Below, piece after piece: positions 13,126 through 25,894 of a DNA stretch of 64,000 bases. The translations under genes were made by a program, and so were the position numbers. The stretch is from contig JAIXMP010000031.1 in assembly GCA_025677815.1 (NCBI GenBank), positions 248,001 through 312,000 of the forward strand, in the 5' to 3' direction. The notes below the pieces were generated by a model. That model did no database searches. It was given only the letters and a program-made list of their open reading frames with translations, and was not told the DNA's origin. This stretch comes from Phascolomyces articulosus. Lineage: Eukaryota > Mucoromycota > Mucoromycetes > Mucorales > Lichtheimiaceae. Positions within the stretch are counted from its first letter, which is position 1. Every line of letters starts with the position of its first letter.

Positions 13126-15277
13126 TCAACGTTTTTTTTTGATTGAGGAATCTGAAAAAGCTGTTGCTTCATTGTTCCCTGTGCTATACAGTTGGTTGAT
13201 CTCCTGCGAAAAATCAGAATTCACTCCTTTACGGAAAACTGCTCCTTTATCTGTTAATGGTAACTTCTTGTCGAGAGGAAGTATATACACCATGCTTGGT
13301 ACATTGATAGCACTGTGAATTGGTACTCGTTTATTTGCGCGTCGTACTGCTTCATATACTGTATAGGAAAAAAAAAGATAAACAAATTAGTATTATGTTT
13401 TCATGTACTACTGCTGTTGTATGCGTAAGAAGAAAATGGCGAGTATTAATATATTTACTATATATATCAAAGTAGTACCTTTTGATATCATCTCTGTAGG
13501 AGAGCATTTTACTGCTTTGTTTTGGGCAAGGCCAATCAATACAGCAGCACATTTTTTGTTTTCGCCAACAATGATACAATTCTGAATTATATCCTCGTTA
13601 CTGATTTTCAATTCCATAAGTGTCGGATATACTCTCTTGCCATTTTGTCTAATGCAATAAAAATGTGAGTCTATAATTCTCAGATATAATACATAAGTAT
13701 TGAATACATATAAGCACTATTTCATTTTCTTTTAAAAAAAAATATTTACAATGTAAATGTGTCAGCGATACGTCCAATAAGGGTCCAGGTCCCATATTCT
13801 TCGACTTTATTGGTGTTCTCGTTGATATTTGTAAATAAATCTCCTGTCTCAAAATCTCCATTTGGACGATTTCCGACTCCCGTTGCAAGGCCAGGGAAGT
13901 TGCTTCGAACAACAAGATGATAGATACCTTGATCAAATGGTTCAAAGAATAGATATGGTAATGGAACATCAGAAAATCGATAACGGCTATCATTTCCAGG
14001 TTTATTTTCAAAAGGTGAACACAAAGAGCCGAATTCTGTTTTTGAGCAGGTATGCTTATACGTTAGTCTCTATATCCTATCATTAACGAGTTGGATAGTA
14101 CCAGATATATCGTTAGAAAAGTGAAGAAGTAGATTTACCAGAGGCAGCATATGCAATCGATATTTGCATTCCTCTTGACATCAGGAACTTGGCCATAGAT
14201 TGACGTACTGGTGCACCAGCCGTCATCCACATTTTTACACCTTTAATAGTATTACTTGTATCCTCAGAAGAATAATCTTGTAGGTAATCTGAAACTTTTT
14301 CCAATAAATTTGGAGGCAATAATACCCAACTTGGTTTATACATTTTTCCAGCCTCAAAAACATTTTGCATTGCAGGAGGGGGTTCATGATGAAATAGAAC
14401 TGTACTTGCGCCAAGTAGCATACTCCACAGGAAAACATCTATAAATCATTTTCATTGAGATCCATGTAACAAAATATATAATATAATATATAGAGGAATG
14501 TTTCAAGATAAAAAGGCCATATTACATACAGAAAGTGCTTATACGCTCCAAGGGTGTTGCTACTAGCCAAATGTCTTCCGGTTTCATAAATAAGGGACCA
14601 TGATTGAGTTGGTCTTCATTCCTCAATGTTATATCAATTAAACTGTACAAGAAAGCTCGATTACTGTAGCGAACTGCTTTTGGAATACCAGTCGAACTAC
14701 CACCTGTAACAACGATAATCGCAATACTATTGATATCTGGGGGAGCAACCCTTTCTATAGTATCATTTTTTGAAGCCGCTGCCACCGTAACAAGATGATC
14801 AATATCATACTCTGGCCATAATGAAATTGGGATACTTTTACTATTCACTGAAAGGATAGTAGCGGATTGCAGATTTGTCTTGAAATATGGTTCTGAGGCA
14901 ATGATGTAACCAGTATCACTTTGTTTAAGAAGGTGAGTAATAGCCGTTTCATCGCACCAGACAGATATGGGAAAATATATGAGACCAAGTTTCCACATAG
15001 TAAAGACCATAAGCAGCGATTGAATAGAAGATTCGTGTCCAAGGGAAGCAACACATTGCTTGTTAACATTCACCGCTGGTAGTAGCACTGAGGCCCATTC
15101 ATTTGCAAGGTATGTTGTTATATTGTCAAACTCGTTATATGTTAATTTTTTATACTCGCGTAAATTTGATTGTTGATAGTGGACAAATGGTCGATCTTTG
15201 TTTTCTGCTGCAATTATTTGAAATGCTTGAATAATAGAAGTATAGTCAGTGTAAGATTTTGGGATCTTTTGGACCAT
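13126..15277 (-). CDS. Stand-alone adenylation-domain (AMP-binding) protein, paralogue of the A-T-R enzymes
   Basis: Five exons: 15277-14530, 14438-14139, 14035-13750, 13648-13479 and 13358-13126 (phases 1,1,2,1), giving 578 aa. ANL-superfamily enzymes use ATP to convert a carboxylate to an acyl-AMP. Visible motifs: VVTGGSSTGIPKAV (A3-type phosphate loop, about aa 187-200), ETGDLF, GRIADTFTLQNGK (A8 region), and KGAVFRK with the late catalytic lysine. The last three introns match those of the paralogues at 42-45 kb and 62-64 kb in position and phase, and the fourth exon is 170 nt in all three. Unlike them it stops (TGA at 13128-13126) right after the A domain, so carrier and reductase domains are absent. 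It has an extra intron inside the A domain, and GRNDD is changed to GRIAD. Activity and substrate are unknown. Confidence 0.85.
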
Positions 15278-17539
15278 TGTGTTAGGTGTAGTAATGTAGA
15301 AAAATATTAATTATAATAAAAAAACGGGAAAAGGATAACCAGCAGTTTGTACAGTAGCATCTGGATGCTTTTGCTTCTCAATTCAATATATTTTTATCCA
15401 AATAAACAAGCAGACCGCCAGTACTGAAATCGGAGCTAATGACACCTATCATTTACACCTGATGCTCGATTGAGTCCCTCATATAAACTTTTATTATAAA
15501 CAAGTCATCAAATCACAGAAATTTCTATATATTATACTAAAGCGAAAATGCTTTTATTCCAAAGGTTAACGGTCACAGGATGCTTTACATGATTTTAACC
15601 TCACCAGTAATGAAGATGGTTCATACTACTTTAAATTTTTTATAGAACTCATATGTTTTTTTTATTAGTGGGCTTATTTATGCATTTTAGTTTACTACTA
15701 ATAATTATACATATCACTGTCCTTGCTCAGTGTAGCCATGCTACTGGATATTTGTACATTGAAAATAGTTTCTTTTATATTAATGTCAGCTTGCTTCTCA
15801 TAACAATGCTATAATTATGTAACAGCAGTCGTAAGATGAAAATTAGTAGAGCATTAGACATTGATGATGAGTAAAAAAAAAACCATGAATATCACATTTC
15901 TAAATCCGGTAACATAATAACCATCGTGGAATTATCCATTTTCTTTGAAACATGTATGGTGCAAATCATTTTAAATAAACATTTTTTGAAATGTTGCATC
16001 CAAAAATATGTCAAATATGGTTTAGTAGCTCTCTCATGAAGTGACAGTCTAGCAGAAGTGTGGTTTAATTTTTATATTTCTGACTAAAATCCTCCAGTGT
16101 TAACTTTTTATTTTACTTCTTTTCTCAGTTTTTTATACTTGATATTTAACTACTTTGAATTATCATTGATCAATAATACATTTAATATTTAAAAAAAATT
16201 ATAGATAAATGCAAAACGAAACTAGAAAAAGATGAAACACTTGAAAGGTTATTATGCATGTGGATGTATGTATAGTTTGCAGCCTTTAAACAATAACAAT
16301 AAATAAGTGTACAGAAGTCCCCAGTTAATTTCAAGCTAGGTATTTACCCCAAAAATTAGAAAATAACGAGGTTACATAAGAGGTACACTGCTATAATATT
16401 GAAGCGATGGCTTAGGTGTCCCAATGTATTTACGAAGTTGGCTTGGATATTCCCATCGACATAAAAACTATATATTTTGGGAAGAGGAAGAATGGATTTT
16501 AGTGTCAGATCACTTGGTTATATATAAAGTCTCTTTTTTATGATACCCTTTATTGTCGTGGCCATAGGAAGAAAAGAGTACCCCGAATAGGTGTATCCAA
16601 AATAAAGTGAAGAAGAAAAGAATAACGCGCCATTGTTATGAAATAGGGTAAATCAGAACGGTCTACCAAATAAGGTATAATGTTCAATCCTCTTAGCAGA
16701 AGGCATTAACAAACATTTTTAATAATATTTATAAAAAATGACACTGTATGAATAAACTACGTTGTACAAGCATCTTTTATTGATGGACAAAATTTATATA
16801 TTTACAATTCAATGCTTTATTTACACAAGAAAGTGAATTAATCGAAAAGTGAAAATGTTCCTTATGATACCACGTAACTGGGTATTACATGAATTTAGAG
16901 AGGGGTAGAATCTAACGGGGGACATCTGTATATTTATTTCACTTCTACCCTTTTCAATAACTTTTCTTATCCAACTACGTTTTATTTAATAGCAGCAATA
17001 CTACGTACGAGTTTAAATCGTTTACTATATATATATATATTATAGTGAAACATTTCTATAGTAGCAAGACTAAGAAAATTCCGTCATATTATTCAAGAAT
17101 GAATAATGAGAGTTTAAAGAAGTAAAAGAAGAATTAAAAGAATAGAAAGTGATCGAAATAAATAGCATACAGCTTGATATGAAATGATAATAAATCGAAA
17201 TGTGTTGTATCGGATGAGCTCTCTCTACTTAAATCCTTTTTTAAAAAACCTCTTCTTTGTAATCAATATATATATTATCAAGAAATTATATATGTATCAT
17301 ATCAAATTATAAAATTCCTGAAACTGGCGATTTGCATCATTAAGAAGTATATATGAAGAAGACGTAAAATTAATAAAAAGAAAGGCATTATATATTTTAT
17401 TCATTAAAAGGTATATGACACTACCACTACGTAATCTTTTTAATTTTTATTAAGTAATATACACATACAGGAGCAGTTGCTTATGTTATAAGAGTTGCAT
17501 ACTTGTTTAACAATGGATCATCTATTAATTTTTTTTAGC
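15278..17539. other. Gene-poor AT-rich stretch with one coding relic
   Basis: The first bases are the upstream region of the minus-strand adenylation gene. The only coding-like segment is at 16403-16543 (separate entry). A small inverted repeat, GGTAGAA...TTCTACC, lies at about 16904-16950. Nothing else is supported. Confidence 0.4.
16403..16543 (+). pseudogene. Unidentified coding relic
   Basis: A 46-codon open frame with natural amino-acid composition includes LGVPMYLRSWLGYSHRHKN and FWEEEEWILVSDHLVIYKV, and then stops. A second scrap (CRGHRKKRVPRIG) follows in another frame to about 16610. There is no usable gene context and no family is recognised. It is probably the remnant of a gene. 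Confidence 0.25.
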
Positions 17540-17712
17540 ACATGAGAGTTTTACTGCTAACCAAATCACAGTATCTCCTGAGTCCTCCCATTCGTAACTA
17601 GGCAATAACCAGGTGTCACATTTTCGCCTCTATATGGAGCGCCTTTAAATGGCTTTCCCCACCCAAAATCAACTGCAGGATTTTTTTAGATCAAATTGAC
17701 ACCAATTGCTAA
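17540..17712 (-). pseudogene. C-terminal relic of a BAHD/transferase-family acyltransferase
   Basis: On the minus strand three adjacent frames give SNWCQFDLKK, then VDFGWGKPFKGAPYRGENVT with GYCLVTNGR, then GDTVIWLAVKLS. DFGWG is the structural signature of BAHD acyl-CoA-dependent acyltransferases (PF02458), and the preceding NW and following G-D-hydrophobic strand occur in the expected order. The remnant is about 57 codons of a family usually near 450 aa and needs two or more frame changes. The N-terminal part, with the HxxxD catalytic site, is missing: the sequence to the right runs into a poly-A tract and repeat copy 2. Confidence 0.6.
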
Positions 17713-17984
17713 AATACTGCTTCAAGTTCAAAATGCATCAACTTTGGAACAGAATCATTCACTCAAAAAATTGACCTGATCATTAATTCGATTCTCATAG
17801 CTTCGTGTTTTTTTTTTCGAATGCGTATTATTTGACTTTATACATACAACCAGATATTTCAGAAAAACATGAAAATGTAGAGTTGCAAGAAATTGATATC
17901 ATATTTATTGTTACTTTTGTAAAAAAAAAAAAAAAAAAAATACTTGTAGTTTTTGTAACCTTATAAAAGGTTTTATTCCCTTGC

Positions 17985-18565
17985 CTCCTTCGGAGTTGGC
18001 TGTGTTAGTTATTAATTAACGAAGGAAACAAAAAAAAAATTATGCAAGACAACCATTTTATACTTCTTTACCATTCAGCCTTTTCTTTCAAAGCATCATC
18101 CTCTTCGACTTTTATACATACATCTTATCCTTCATACATAAGAAAATATAAAGTATCTCTAATGTCGACCATCTCTCTCCCTCTCTTTTTTTTAATCTTA
18201 TCCTTGGCTAGAGGGTGAAGTGGAAGACTGCCTAGTGCCCTCTATCTCCTTTAGCAAATAATTGGCCGATTCCAAGCTTTTCGTAAGCTCCAGGAAGATT
18301 CTTCTTTTCTTAGTAGCTTTTTTCCCCCTCACCTATAAAATGAGGTAAAATTATTCAAATAAGAAAATGAAAAAAAATCAGTAAATGTTGGTTTTTTTTT
18401 GTTAATGGTGACAATAAATAATAAAAATAATACCACGCACAGAAGAGGTGGAGCGGGCTTTGGCTGTATGATGTAACCAAATAACATTTTGACGGTTATG
18501 GAGGAATTATTTTATACGCATGGTTCCTGTGTGCTTTTTTAATATAGGAGCCACTCATAATAATT
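17985..18565. repeat. Diverged non-coding repeat, copy 2
   Basis: Partner of 7880-8600, in the same orientation. Hairpins in matching order are TAGAGGG/CCCTCTA (18209-18215 with 18238-18244), AGCTT/AAGCT around a TTCG-containing loop (18275-18279 with 18285-18289) and CCTCA/TGAGG (18327-18331 with 18341-18345). In the last hairpin the pair C18328-G18344 replaces T8314-A8330 of copy 1, a compensatory change. T-rich tracts follow the second hairpin in both copies. Confidence 0.7.
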
Positions 18566-19262
18566 ATAAAAATAGGATTTTATACAGAATTGATTTCCTA
18601 GTTGGAATTGTTTTCTATATATTTACTTGCTTAACAATGAAATAAAGTTTTATTGCGACATGCTTTTTTGACATGTGGATCCCCACAACATAAAAAACGT
18701 AACACTAAAAAAGATCTTTTATTTGATGATGAATGTTGTTCTTTTTGAAATGCATATACCAAGGTTGATATCACTTTACCATGGACAATCGGATCATTAT
18801 TTTTCACGATTTTGAGATCCACAACTACGTTGTGCCTTAATATTACATGTTATGCTTTTTTTTTTTTTTGATCTGCTGTAACCGTATCATGCATAATTTT
18901 TTTTTTTGTAACATTCACATTTTCCACACATTAACAACAATATTTTACTGATATTTCTTCCCACCAAAGGTGAATTAGGATAATTCTGCGTTGATAAATT
19001 TGATAATTTATTTATGTGAGCAAGTCAATTGTAAAAAAGTAAAGTTATAAAAAAATCAACTATTTATGGGATGTGTCTATGAAACCACGCGGAGAAGAAC
19101 ACATGTGAGAGAAAAGTTAGCGGAGAGGAGAGAATCTATCCATCTTTGAGGAATTATAGAGCAAACACGTATCACTCACTGGAAGCCAAAAAAAAAAAAA
19201 AAAAGAGCCCAGCTTTTTTTAACCAACTCTGCTCTGTGCATATATATTATAAAATTATACTT
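18566..19262. other. Intergenic stretch before GOS1
   Basis: A 63-codon minus-strand frame at 18631-18822 contains FLCCGDPHVKKACRN, loosely like a CCHC zinc knuckle, but too little is left to call a retroelement. The last ~150 bases hold the presumed leader of GOS1, with an A-run at 19189-19204. Confidence 0.3.
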
Positions 19263-20698
19263 ATGAATCGAACAACGGGAGCAACAAGTACGGCGTTACC
19301 TATGCCTTCTTCACCTTCATTACAACCTCTTATAGCACAACAACCCGATGTAGACGATGAAACAGATGGTGATTTATCCGTATTACCATCATCACAGTCT
19401 TCTACTTTATCTTGGGATCATTTACGACGTCAAGCACGACAAGTAGAAAATGAAATTGAACTCAAGTTGGCTTCGTTGTCGAAATTGGGTGCTTCTGTTG
19501 CTTCCCAATCGAATGGAAGTCCTGGTGCAAGTAGTGATACATTATCCATGGGTAAACCAAGTCAAGAATTAGAAATTGAGGAACTATTAAAAAAGGTTAT
19601 TGTTATTATGCAAAGGCAAAATAAAAAAAGGTGGCACTATCTTTTTAATATAAGTATATGAGTGTTGTGAAGCTAATATCCGATTTGTGTATTGGGGTGT
19701 TTTGGTATATATACGGTTCCCATCAAAAATATCATCAATATATATAAATATATATAGCTTAATACAGTGATTACATCAATGGGAGAAGTATTGGAGCGAC
19801 CTAGTGCAACACCAACAAATCCATCGATGACACATATGCTGGAACGACATAAGGATATCATGTATGATTATAACAAAGAGTTTCGGAGAGTCAAGGTAAG
19901 AAGAAGATGAAGGAGGTGGATGAAAGAAGAAAAGGTTAGTATAATATATATAATAATAACAAATTATATGAATATGACAAATACAGACAAATATCAAAGC
20001 AGCGCGGGATAAAGCAAATTTGATGGATCAAGTGCAGGATGAAATAAGAATGTATAATACCTCAAATGGTGATGGATCAGACTATTATCTTTCAGAACGT
20101 AACCGTATTGAAGGAACACATCGTATGACTGATATGATTTTAGAGTAAGTTTTTTTAATTGATTCGTCTGTAATTTGTGTACATTTTAATTTTTGGGGGA
20201 GAGAAAAAAAGAAATGAAGGACGTTGGTTGGTGTTGGGTGTTTATATGATGTTGGTGAGTTAGCATATTACCATGTGGTGTTATAACACTCTGTTTTTTT
20301 TTTGTGTAATGGTAAATAATATAAAATTGGATATTTATAGTCAAGCCTATGCAACACGACAAGATATATCTCGGCAAGGTCGAATGTTACAAAATGTGAA
20401 TAATCGAGTGACTGGGGTGATTGGTAAGTTTGAACAAAATGCGTGTGTTGTTTTATTATAAAAGTTGTAGGAAAGCCATAGTAGTATTGGCTTTTTTTTT
20501 ATGATCATGATGACAAAATAGAATGTTGAATGAAAGCGGTTACTGAATTTTTATTTTATTATTTTAATAGGACGTATACCAGGAATCAACAATTTAATCA
20601 GTCGAATCAACACGAGGAGAAAACGAGATACTCTCATCATGGCTGGTGTTATATCTACTTGTATTATTCTTATTTTACTTTATGGATTTCATACTTAA
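19263..20698 (+). CDS. GOS1: Golgi SNARE Gos1 (GOSR1/GS28 family)
   Basis: Qb-SNARE of the Golgi, acting with Sed5, Ykt6 and Sft1-type partners in intra-Golgi and endosome-to-Golgi fusion. Five exons: 19263-19595, 19758-19895, 19987-20144, 20341-20423 and 20571-20698, giving 279 aa. Evidence: SWDHLRRQARQVENEIELKL (about aa 58-77), MLERHKDIMYDYNKEFRRVK, the SNARE helix spread over exons 3-5 (LSERNRIEGTHRMTDMIL, QAYATRQDISRQGRMLQNVN, NRVTGVIGRIPGINNLISRI), and a C-terminal membrane anchor TLIMAGVISTCIILILLYGF. It is longer than yeast Gos1 because of an S/P-rich N terminus of about 55 residues. An ATG further upstream in the same frame would read through an A-run and is not favoured. Confidence 0.92.
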
Positions 20699-21433
20699 AA
20701 AAAACATAATAATATAATATATAATATATATATATATTCATTTATGATCAGTTCCAATTACCATTTTATCTATCTTGGATCGTATTACAAGTTTTTTTTA
20801 TGGTTTTCAGATGATCGACCGAATTTTAAACATGACAAAAAGAAAAGATTTATCTTATGCATCTCTATCAGGAGTGGAGAAACGTTATTGACAGATGTCT
20901 TCTTTTTTGTTCTCCTACATGGAACAACGCTCCTTAGAAGTTGTATATATATATATATATATATATATTTGACATCAGTAATACGACACTGGATCAAGAA
21001 GATTCCATATTTATGATGCGATGAATGAATTTACTCCTAATAACGATTGTTCTATTTGATAATTTTGGTATATAGAGAAAGATGAAAAAAGATGAAGGAG
21101 AAATGAAGAGAAAAGGAGTTTAGTTGGTTAGTTTTTTTGGGGGAGAGTGAGAAGCAGGCAATTGAATGTGGTATAAAACAAGTGTGAGTGTGTGTGTGTG
21201 GGTAATTGAATGAAAAAAAAAAGAAGAGGAGTAATAAATTATAATGATCTGGAAAAATGAAACGATTGTTACGCAAAAGAAAAGGACGTTGACCATTTTT
21301 GGATTCATGGCATTCAGTATTGTATTTTATAAAGTACGCCCTTCTTGCTCTTCCTGTTCTCTCCTCTTTTTTTTATTATTATTATTTCATGTCCCCCACT
21401 ATTATATAATTCTATACTTTCTTGTTCTTCTTC

Positions 21434-21476
<43 letters not shown>

Positions 21477-21512
21477 TATATATTATAAAGAAGAATCATC
21501 AATATCAATACC
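20699..21512. other. Intergenic; microsatellites
   Basis: Contains (TA)n at about 20944-20970, a TG-rich run near 21182-21200 and a long TTA/TAT repeat at about 21433-21480 just before the TBC gene. ORFs here are low-complexity and unsupported. Confidence 0.5.
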
Positions 21513-24500
21513 ATGTCACCACCACCTCCACCTAATGATGTAGTATCATCAACAACACCTCCTGCTTCACCTTCAAAGTTAGTTCATGCTTTAAATAAAA
21601 GTGAGGCTACACAACAGCATCAACAAAAAAAACAACAAACAATGATGTCGTCGTCCAAAAGTACGCCTTTTCAACCTCATAGACGTATTCGAACAACAAG
21701 TTTTGGTGTAGGTCCAACACCTACTCGTGCTCCAAGCATGACCATTCATCAACGCCGTCGAACCGCGTCTGGCGCTGGTCACTTGAACAACTCCATCACT
21801 ATTAATAATAATAAACCTGATGTTCAATTACTACCTCGTTTAGAAGAAGAGAATGCCAACTTACCTCCTCAGGTACAATAATATTTTTAAAAAATTATTA
21901 TTATTATTATTATTATTAACAGAAAATATAATAACACCAACAACAACAAAATAATAATAATAATAATAATAATAAATGAATAATAATAATAGGACTCAAT
22001 TGATTTTATTTTGGCACAAATTGAGAAACAAAATGCATTACTTGATGAAGATCCAAAATCGGTATGCATTCAATCGAATGAATTAAAAGCTCATTTATCG
22101 ACAATGCAAAACTTGGTGTCCGAACAACAAGAAGCAACCACAACGAACAACGATCAAGACAATGATATTGATTGGGAATTTTGGACGGCTCTGACCGAAG
22201 ATTTTGGTGCAGTCGCACTGAAATTACCCCACTTGTTGTCCGCCAAACTCAAGGCCGGTATCCCAGATAAAGTACGTGGTGTGATCTGGCAAGCCATGAC
22301 CTCCAGTGCTTCCTTGAATTTAGAAACTTTATATGGTCAATTGGTCGTTGAGCATTCTCCTTATGAACGTATCATTCAAAGAGATTTGGCTCGTACTTTT
22401 CCTAATGTTGATATGTTCAAACAAGAAGGTGGTGATGGTCAGCAAAAGTTGATGCGTGTATTGAAAGCTTATAGTTTATATGATGTACATGTGGGTTATT
22501 GTCAAGGTTTAGCATTTTTAGTTGGACCTTTACTGATGAATGTAGGTTATTATTTTTTTTATTTTGTTTTTTAAAACAACTAATAGAATAATCAATTTGT
22601 ATTTTTTATTAACTGATCTGCATATTATTATTTACTTGTATAATAATAGATGCCAGAACAACAAGCTTTCTGTGTATTTGTCAGGTTAGTTTTTTTTTTT
22701 TTATTTTCTATGATAATTTTCTTTATAGTATTCTACTTAAATATGCTTTATTAATAATTTAACTATTTATAATAATGAAAATAAAATTATTATAGACTTA
22801 TGGAGACCTATGAAATGCGAACCATGTTTACGCTCAATATGGAAGGCTTGCAGCTGCGCTTATACCAATTTTCGAGTCTGTTGTCACAAATTCTACCGGA
22901 ACTTTCGGATCATCTTGCCGATCACGCCGTACATCCTCCCATGTACGCTTCACAATGGTTCTTAACATTATTTGCTTATGCATTCCCTATTCCTTTGGTC
23001 ATGCGTATTTATGATATTATTTTCGCAGAAGGCGCTGCTGAAACCATTATGCGTGTAGCAATTGCCATGTTGAAACATTCTCAAGATGAATTATTGGCTA
23101 TGAATGAATTTGAAGATATCTTGGATCATGTTACCTCCAAATTACATCTTGCTTATACAACAGTCACCAATACCAACAATGAAAATGGTGAAGAGAATGA
23201 AATCAACAACGATCACAACAACAAAAAGAACAACATGAGCGATCCTGGGTGTTTACAAATTATCAATGAAGCCATGGAATTAAGCGGTTTAATTACTCGT
23301 GAAAAAATGGATCATTTGGCTGATTTGTACGTTCGTGAATTGGAACAAGAAAAGAAACAAACTGAACAAGTATTAGCCGTTCGTTTCAATTTCTGGTCTA
23401 AGGATAAAGATAAAAAGAACAACAGCAGTAGCAACAATAAGAAACGTGAATCCGGTGGTTGGTTAAGCAAACGATCTTCTACATCCAGTGGAGATGAATC
23501 ACCTGAAAAACAACCCAGCACACCTGTATCTACCACCCCAACGATTGCTACCACTGTTTCCTCCTCATCCACTTCCGTCCAACCTCAACAAGATGTGGCT
23601 ACGCTCCATCAACAAATCGAAGATTTATTACTTGCCTTATCACAAATCCAAAAGGATCACATTCAATTAAAACAAGAACTAGTCCAAGTACGTATGGACA
23701 AGATGGATGTCGAAGCCGAACGAGATGCCATGAAAATGACCTTATTGGACATGGAAGAACAGCAAGAAGATCAAGGTCCAGCGACTGAATTCTCAAAAAT
23801 GATGTCGACCACTATTCAACAACAAAAACAACAATTAAAATTACAACAAGAACATCAAGAAAACACAATACGAACGATGCAAAATGAATTAGATCGTGTC
23901 CAATCTAGTCATTTTGAATTACAGCAACAAAATGAAGAATTGCGTCATCAAAATGAAATGGCCAAGCAAGCCCAGGAAGGTTTGATTGAAAAATTGGTTA
24001 ACATGAAAAACAAGATGGAACAATTGGAAAGTGATCATATCAAGGTGGTCAAAGAACGTGATAGCTTGAAGCGTCAACAAGCACCTATGGAGCAAAAATT
24101 AAAAGATGCAGAAAAGACGGCGCATGAACTTCAATTTGAAAAGTTACGCTTGTTGGATGATCTTGAATCGATGAAAGAACAACGGGATCAATTAAACACA
24201 CCTCCTCAAACACCCACACCCACATCAACGATTGGTAGAAGATCGAGTTTGATGATGACAAGAAATAAATCCAGTTCAGGTGTACCTACCACTACATCAA
24301 CTACTGGTTCAGAAGCAACAAGAAAACCAAGACCACGATCGGTCTTTGTTTCTTCAGCAGAAACGCGATGTCTTGAACTAGAACAGCTGTTAGCTGATGC
24401 TAAACTTCAAATCGCAGAACTTGAAACATTTGGTCCAACATCTACTTCAACTAGTACTGCTTCTAAAAAGAGTATCAGCAATAAACGAAGGAGTTTTGAT

Positions 24501-24656
24501 CCCATTGCTTTAAGTCGAGCTGCAACCAGTCAAGGATTATCGAGCAATGTTACTAATAAACGATCCAGTTTCTATGGTCGTCTATGGAGTTCAGTAACCA
24601 CCACGAATAATTCAGCTGCTCAACAGCAAGACACACCACCAACAAGTCCCATCTAA
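21513..24656 (+). CDS. TBC-domain Rab GTPase-activating protein (Gyp5/EVI5/RabGAP1-like)
   Basis: Stimulates GTP hydrolysis by Rab/Ypt GTPases in membrane traffic. Four exons: 21513-21872, 21993-22541, 22650-22684 and 22796-24656, giving 934 aa. The TBC domain spans about aa 205-420 and opens KAGIPDKVRGVIWQ. Both catalytic fingers are present: IIQRDLARTFP with the arginine at about aa 254 (IxxDxxR) and YCQG with Gln about 291. The run AFCVFVRLMETYEMR crosses the tiny 35-nt exon 3 and is typical of the Gyp5/EVI5 group. A long coiled coil follows (about aa 560-780), with S/T-rich linkers. The N terminus (about 120 aa) is P/S/Q-rich. Start chosen as the first ATG after a TTA microsatellite. Confidence 0.9.
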
Positions 24657-25689
24657 ATCAGAAAAACGAAAAAAAAAGAAAAATAATAATTGCAAAAAAA
24701 AAAAGCTATTGACGTCATGCATGCGTTACGTTTTCTTACAATCACATTTTTCCCGCCAATTCACAAACAACATTTCTGACCGATTCGATCTAAACATTCT
24801 CACCATACAACCAACGACAATCAAATTAACACTTTTTATCACCTTAATTTATCGATCCATCACCTATCATCCTCATTATTACAACAATAAACAACACCAA
24901 CTGCAACTACTTTAAATCGTTTATCATTTATACACGCCTTAAAACAACACCTTCCTAACCATTTTAAAACACAACACGCATTATCATTTATATATCTCGA
25001 AATATTTACATACCATTCATTATTATTCACTTATTACCTTTAAAGCAAAACTCCTTATTATATCATTTTGGAATAATTTATGCCTGCCCATTCATTTTAT
25101 ATCATATATCCCTACTCCTTATTACAAAAAGTGTTCCCTCACTCATTTTCCCCTTTTTATACCTTATACAAAATTAACTCCCTATAATTTCTTTTTTATT
25201 CTACGTAATGTATGTATGCCGTTTACAATATTTTTATTTTTTTAGTATTTTATTGTTTTTTACTTTTTTTATTATTATCATTATTATTTATAAGCCAAGT
25301 TTTTTTTAAAAAACAGAAATGACTATATATATATATATATTATTGTTTAATTTTTTATAATACTATATATATTTATTTTTACAATTGATGATTTATTCAT
25401 ATATATATAAATATATAAAAACAAACCAGAGATTTGAACCACCCACTTTTTTCTTTAAATTATTAAATTAATGCAGCTTTATTTGTTGGTGTTGTTTTCG
25501 TTGCTTGTTTGTTTTAACTATATAAAAATAACAATGGTATCATGGTCATGATTATTCATTCTCTCCTATTCTTTCGTATACAAGTATGTTCTAGAGAAAA
25601 GTATTCTTGTTCAGCCTGCGTTTTTCGAATTTATTGGAATAAATTAGAACTTTGATGTTTCACATAAAAGGTACAGAAGAATTGCAACG

Positions 25690-25698
25690 CCACGTATT
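25690..25698 (-). promoter_or_regulatory. Candidate unfolded-protein-response element 1 (CCACGTATT)
   Basis: CCACGTA on the plus strand is TACGTGG on the minus strand, which contains the UPRE-2 core TACGTG and the CCACG half of ERSE. It lies about 375 bp before the BiP ATG. Function is inferred from motif identity and target gene. Confidence 0.45.
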
Positions 25699-25832
25699 AA
25701 AAGGATGTATATCATATTTGATAGAAAAAATCGATTGGTTTAGAAAATAAAAATTCATCCAGTGGAAAGGTGAAACATGGGACCATTTGTTGTATAACTG
25801 AATCTAATCCAGATCAAGCAAAGAAGCATCGA

Positions 25833-25841
25833 CCACGTATT
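25833..25841 (-). promoter_or_regulatory. Candidate unfolded-protein-response element 2 (CCACGTATT)
   Basis: Second exact copy of the nonamer, about 230 bp before the BiP ATG and in the same orientation as the first. Confidence 0.45.
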
Positions 25842-25894
25842 TTGAAAAGAGAGGTTTTCATTTCAAGGAGGCTGTCAAAAAAATCAACCTGCTG

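Noticed and set aside
18631..18822. Zinc-knuckle-like minus frame (CCGDPHVKKAC)
   Set aside because: Cysteine spacing does not fit CCHC properly and no other retroelement sequence is nearby.
20744..21016. 90-codon plus-strand frame after GOS1
   Set aside because: Includes a (TA)n microsatellite read as Y/I repeats; composition not protein-like.
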